The notes beneath the pieces were generated by a model. It ran no database searches and was not told the origin of the DNA. It worked only from the letters and a program-made list of their open reading frames with translations. Below, piece by piece: positions 61,215-64,000 of a DNA stretch of 64,000 bases. The stretch spans positions 62,001 to 126,000 of the forward strand of contig OZ245051.1 in assembly GCA_965224515.1 (NCBI GenBank). Reading direction: 5' to 3'. The first letter of the stretch is position 1; each line of letters starts with the position of its first letter. The stretch comes from Sedimenticola_A sp040506425. Lineage in GTDB: Bacteria; Pseudomonadota; Gammaproteobacteria; Chromatiales; Chromatiaceae. A program made the position numbers and the translations under genes.

Positions 61215-62342
61215 ATGAAAAAAGTGACCATTGTGGGTGCGGGATTTGCGGCCCTCACCTCAGCCCAGAAATTGCGCAAGCTGGGTCCCGATATGGAGAT
61301 CACCCTGGTCGCCCCGAAACCCGAGTTCACCTACCTCCCCGGCACTATTTGGATACCTTCGGGTATTCGCCAGCCCGAGGATCTGCTGCTCAACCTTGAG
61401 CACTTCTTCAGAAAACACCGCATCACCTTCCACCAGGGCGCTGCCACCGGCCTGAAAGACGATGGCCGCACCCTGGTGACAGATAACGGTGAGATCGCCA
61501 ATGACGGACTGCTCATCTGCTCTGGCGGACGCTTCATCAAGAAGCTGCCGGGTATTGAGCACAGCATCACCCCCTGCGAGGGCATTCCTGCCGCCATGAA
61601 AATCCGTGAGCGGCTGCAGGAGATGAAGGGGGGCACCATCGCCGTGGGATTCGCCGGCAACCCCAAAGAGCCCTCCGCCATGCGTGGGGGGCCGATGTTC
61701 GAATTCCTGTTCGGTATCGACCGGCAGCTTCGCCTGGAAAAGCGCCGGGACAACTTCAACCTTATCTTCTTCACCCCCGCACCCAGTCCAGGCAACCGGC
61801 TCGGTCCCAAGGCGGTAAAGGGATTGCTCAAGCAGATGGAGAAGCGCAACATCCGCACCCACCTGGGGCATAAGATGAAGGGTTTCACTGAAAACAGGGT
61901 GATGACCGAAGGCGGCGAGTTTGAAGCCGACCTGATCCTTTTCATGCCGGGTATGACCGGCAACCTGTGGTTCGATAACACCGACCTGCCCCGCTCGGAA
62001 GGAGGCCTGATCCGCGCTGACCGCCAGTGTCGGGTAGAGGGAATGGAGAAAGTCTACGTGGCTGGGGACTCCGGCAGCTTTCCCGGCCCCGACTGGATGC
62101 CCAAACAGGCCCACATGGCGGACCTGCAGGCTGAGGCCGCCGCCAGTAACCTGGTTGCAGAGTTCAACGGCCAGGTACCCGGTGAGACCTTCAAGGTGGA
62201 ACTGGTCTGCATCGTAGACAGCCAGACCACGGGCATACTGGTGGCACGCACCGAGAAGCGCAACCTGGTAATGCCCCAGATGCGCCTCTTCCACTGGATG
62301 AAACGACTCTTCGAGTGGTGGTACCTGCGCCAGTACCGCTAG
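61215..62342 (+). CDS. Sulfide:quinone oxidoreductase-like FAD flavoprotein
   Basis: 375 residues. N-terminal FAD site VGAGFAALTSAQKL; C-terminal GDSGSFPGPDWMPKQAH region and membrane-associated tail (FHWMKRLFEWWYLRQYR). Overall pattern fits SQR/type II dehydrogenases. Of the three catalytic cysteines of classic SQR, one seems to match (TPCEGIP) and one is possible (VELVCIVD), but the central one is missing (GNPKEPSAM). It may use another sulfur compound or NADH. RBS GGAGTGATTC upstream. Confidence 0.75.
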   Translation: MKKVTIVGAGFAALTSAQKLRKLGPDMEITLVAPKPEFTYLPGTIWIPSGIRQPEDLLLNLEHFFRKHRITFHQGAATGLKDDGRTLVTDNGEIANDGLLICSGGRFIKKLPGIEHSITPCEGIPAAMKIRERLQEMKGGTIAVGFAGNPKEPSAMRGGPMFEFLFGIDRQLRLEKRRDNFNLIFFTPAPSPGNRLGPKAVKGLLKQMEKRNIRTHLGHKMKGFTENRVMTEGGEFEADLILFMPGMTGNLWFDNTDLPRSEGGLIRADRQCRVEGMEKVYVAGDSGSFPGPDWMPKQAHMADLQAEAAASNLVAEFNGQVPGETFKVELVCIVDSQTTGILVARTEKRNLVMPQMRLFHWMKRLFEWWYLRQYR

Positions 62343-62356
62343 CGATTCAACACGCC

Positions 62357-62390
62357 GCCACAGAGAGGGGCACAGGCCCCGCTCTGTGGC
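62357..62390. terminator. Large hairpin between convergent genes
   Basis: GCCACAGAG-a-GGGGC-acag-GCCCC-g-CTCTGTGGC, a two-part stem of 14 pairs. It separates the convergent flavoprotein and phosphoribulokinase genes; no clear T run, so a Rho-linked or bidirectional end is possible. Confidence 0.55.
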
Positions 62391-62397
62391 AGACTCT

Positions 62398-63288
62398 CTA
62401 CATCGGGCTGTCACCCATATGGCTGCGCCTCTTCATCAGGTCGAGGATACGCTGGGTCAGAATCAATTCCATGGCGTACATCATCTTGCCGCCCGGTATG
62501 ATCAGCGTATTGAAGCCCGAGATAAACGAGCCCTCTATCAGACCCCGCAGGTTCAGCTTGTACTCCACCGACGGCTTGTCCTTGAGAAAGTGGATCAACA
62601 CCAGGCTCTGGTCCGGCGTCGGGATACCACGCACCATAAAGGGATTCGATGTATCGACGATTGGAATACGCTGAAAGTTGATATGGGTGTGTTCGAACTG
62701 CGGCATGATGTAGTGCATGTAGTCGTACATCCGCCTGTGAATGACGTCGATCACATCCTCGGACTGATAGCCGCGCTGACTGGTATCACGTTGTATTTTC
62801 TGAATCCACTCGAGGTTGATGGTGGGCGCCACGCCAATGAGCAGATCCACCTCGTCGGCCATGTTTTTGTCATCCCACACCACGCCGCCGTGGAGTCCCT
62901 CGTAGAACAGCAGGTCTGAGCCCACGGGAAGTTCTTCCCATTCGGTGAATGTACCCGGCTTGGTGCCGTAGAGCACTTCCTCCTGTTCATCATGAACATA
63001 GTGCCGGCGCTTTCCCGTACCGGTTTCCGCATAAGTGCGGAAGAGTTCCAACTGCTTGTCGAACAGGTTGCACTCGGGCCCGAAATGGCTGAAGTTGCGT
63101 CCCTCTTTTTCCGCCTTCTCCAGCTCCTTCTTCATCTCCTTCCGGTTATAGCGGTGAAAGCTGTCCCCTTCAATGAAGGCTGCCTTTGCCCCCACCCGGT
63201 CAAAGATATGTTCCAGTGCACTTTTCACTGTGGAAGTTCCGGCACCGGAAGAACCTGTGACCGCAACAATAGGATGCTTTTTAGACAT
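62398..63288 (-). CDS. prk: Phosphoribulokinase, class I
   Basis: 296 residues. P-loop GSSGAGTST near residue 12, then EGDSFHRYNR, and FYEGLHGGV and IHFLKDKPS. Makes ribulose-1,5-bisphosphate from ribulose-5-phosphate and ATP, the key regenerative step of the Calvin cycle. No RuBisCO gene in the window. Marks the organism as an autotroph. Start ATG 63288 follows GAGGGA (tccctctccc on plus). Confidence 0.97.
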   Translation of the reverse strand: MSKKHPIVAVTGSSGAGTSTVKSALEHIFDRVGAKAAFIEGDSFHRYNRKEMKKELEKAEKEGRNFSHFGPECNLFDKQLELFRTYAETGTGKRRHYVHDEQEEVLYGTKPGTFTEWEELPVGSDLLFYEGLHGGVVWDDKNMADEVDLLIGVAPTINLEWIQKIQRDTSQRGYQSEDVIDVIHRRMYDYMHYIMPQFEHTHINFQRIPIVDTSNPFMVRGIPTPDQSLVLIHFLKDKPSVEYKLNLRGLIEGSFISGFNTLIIPGGKMMYAMELILTQRILDLMKRRSHMGDSPM

Positions 63289-63368
63289 AAATCCCTCTCC
63301 CTAAAACCTTTTAATTATTATGGGAGTTACAGGTATACACTAAATCGAGTTGTCTGTATTCAACTGAA

Positions 63369-64000
63369 TTACCGCACTCCCGGTACGACTGACCAATCTG
63401 TTATTCGGCGTAAGGTACTGTTAATCCTGATAATACGATCATTGTTTGTGTCTGCCACCCAGATAAGATCACCATTGACCGCGATCCCACCCGGTTCATT
63501 CAGACTCGCGCCCAACATCTGAACTCCATCCCCCGGCTGGCCATTTCCGACTATAGTCCTGACTTCGCCGGAGACCAGGTCATAGCGCTTTATCTTGTGA
63601 TTATAGGTATCCGCAATGAGCAGGCTGTTGTTGTCCAGCATCGACAACCCCAGGGGGTGCTGAAGCTTCACTTCACCACGCTTTCCGTCCTCATCGCCAA
63701 ATTCAAACAACCCCTTTCCAAGAAGAGTCTTTACACGTCCCTTTTTAAGATCAATCTCCCTGATGGCAGACGCCTCAGAATCCGCGACATACAACTTACC
63801 ATCAGAGAGTGCGAGCCCACTGGGCTGACTGAATGTAGCCACTTTCAGAGCACCATCGTCCAGACCCTCCCTGCCAGAACCGGCAAAGGGTGCAATCTTC
63901 CCGGTGTCCAGCTCCAGCCTCCAGATCTGGTGAGATCCCGCCATTGCGATATAGAGATCATTGCCATCAAGGGCCAGGTCCCATGGCGAGCGCAACGCTA
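63369..64000 (-). CDS. NHL-repeat protein, N-terminus outside the window
   Basis: C-terminal 210 codons of a minus-strand gene that continues past the right edge. NHL/beta-propeller repeats of the form PxGLxxxxxxLYVADSxxxxIRxID (FSQPSGLALSDGKLYVADSE, QHPLGLSMLDNNSLLIADTY, NEPGGIAVNGDLIWVADTN). Often coupled to a thioredoxin domain in NHLRC2-like proteins, which here would lie outside the window. Last codons end PGVR. Confidence 0.85.
   Translation of the reverse strand, partial: ALRSPWDLALDGNDLYIAMAGSHQIWRLELDTGKIAPFAGSGREGLDDGALKVATFSQPSGLALSDGKLYVADSEASAIREIDLKKGRVKTLLGKGLFEFGDEDGKRGEVKLQHPLGLSMLDNNSLLIADTYNHKIKRYDLVSGEVRTIVGNGQPGDGVQMLGASLNEPGGIAVNGDLIWVADTNNDRIIRINSTLRRITDWSVVPGVR

Noticed and set aside
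61260..62414. A 384-codon frame antisense to the SQR-like gene
   Set aside because: Same explanation: the plus-strand gene has a clear FAD motif and start.

Overview
The window looks like chromosomal DNA of an autotrophic, sulfur-oxidizing gammaproteobacterium of the Chromatiales / Sedimenticola / Thiodiazotropha kind. This is inferred from gene content: a class I phosphoribulokinase (62398-63288), flavocytochrome c sulfide dehydrogenase fccAB (45301-47235), an octaheme HAO-like cytochrome with a separate NapC/NrfH-type tetraheme, a TAXI-type TRAP transporter, and the epmA-efp-epmB, psd and fimX genes typical of Gammaproteobacteria. No rRNA, tRNA, CRISPR array, prophage or insertion sequence was recognised.

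Layout. 1-5309: a truncated GltD-like Fe-S flavoprotein, two divergent small secreted low-complexity proteins that share an AAKGG motif, a Sel1-repeat lipoprotein and an aminotransferase. 5310-9994: TAXI receptor, fused TRAP permease and a universal-stress protein. 10069-19907: rhodanese, a Sco-like protein without cysteines, phosphatidylserine decarboxylase, the EF-P modification genes around efp, then a PilZ-like protein and a FimX-like REC-PAS-GGDEF-EAL protein. 20128-31464 (minus strand): a probable ten-gene operon with an SCP2-like protein, an RND adaptor, an RND pump with a poly-proline plus histone-H1-like tail, two secreted proteins sharing Y-x-[FWY]-R-P motifs, a DUF4412-like protein, a ParA-type ATPase, TPR and DUF302 membrane proteins and a helical membrane protein. 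I cannot match this set to a described system. 31804-36130: dynamin-like GTPase, ROK kinase, NrtR-type Nudix regulator and nadA.

36553-47235 is an electron-transfer and nitrogen-oxide region: octaheme HAO-like cytochrome, small periplasmic proteins, a voltage-gated cation channel with an unusual selectivity filter, a Dnr-type Crp/Fnr regulator, and a hemerythrin / DUF2249 / polytopic membrane protein operon behind a perfect TTGAT-N4-ATCAA box. NapC/NrfH-like tetraheme, ankyrin-repeat protein and fccAB follow. 47236-48071 holds a stem-loop array and four 165-bp REP-like tandem repeats. 48072-52102 carries a diheme cytochrome, an unknown protein and a hybrid histidine kinase.

52097-59177 is a complete proteobacterial dedicated sortase locus (sortase, VIT/vWA target, OmpA-family PdsO, response regulator, histidine kinase) with an extra 54-codon gene and a cspA-type gene inside it. 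59181-64000 carries a small membrane protein, an ABC-2 exporter, an SQR-like flavoprotein, phosphoribulokinase and the end of an NHL-repeat protein.

All assignments come from reading motifs and translations. No database search was run. Family and TIGRFAM names, and comparisons with Pseudomonas or engineered channels, are from memory.
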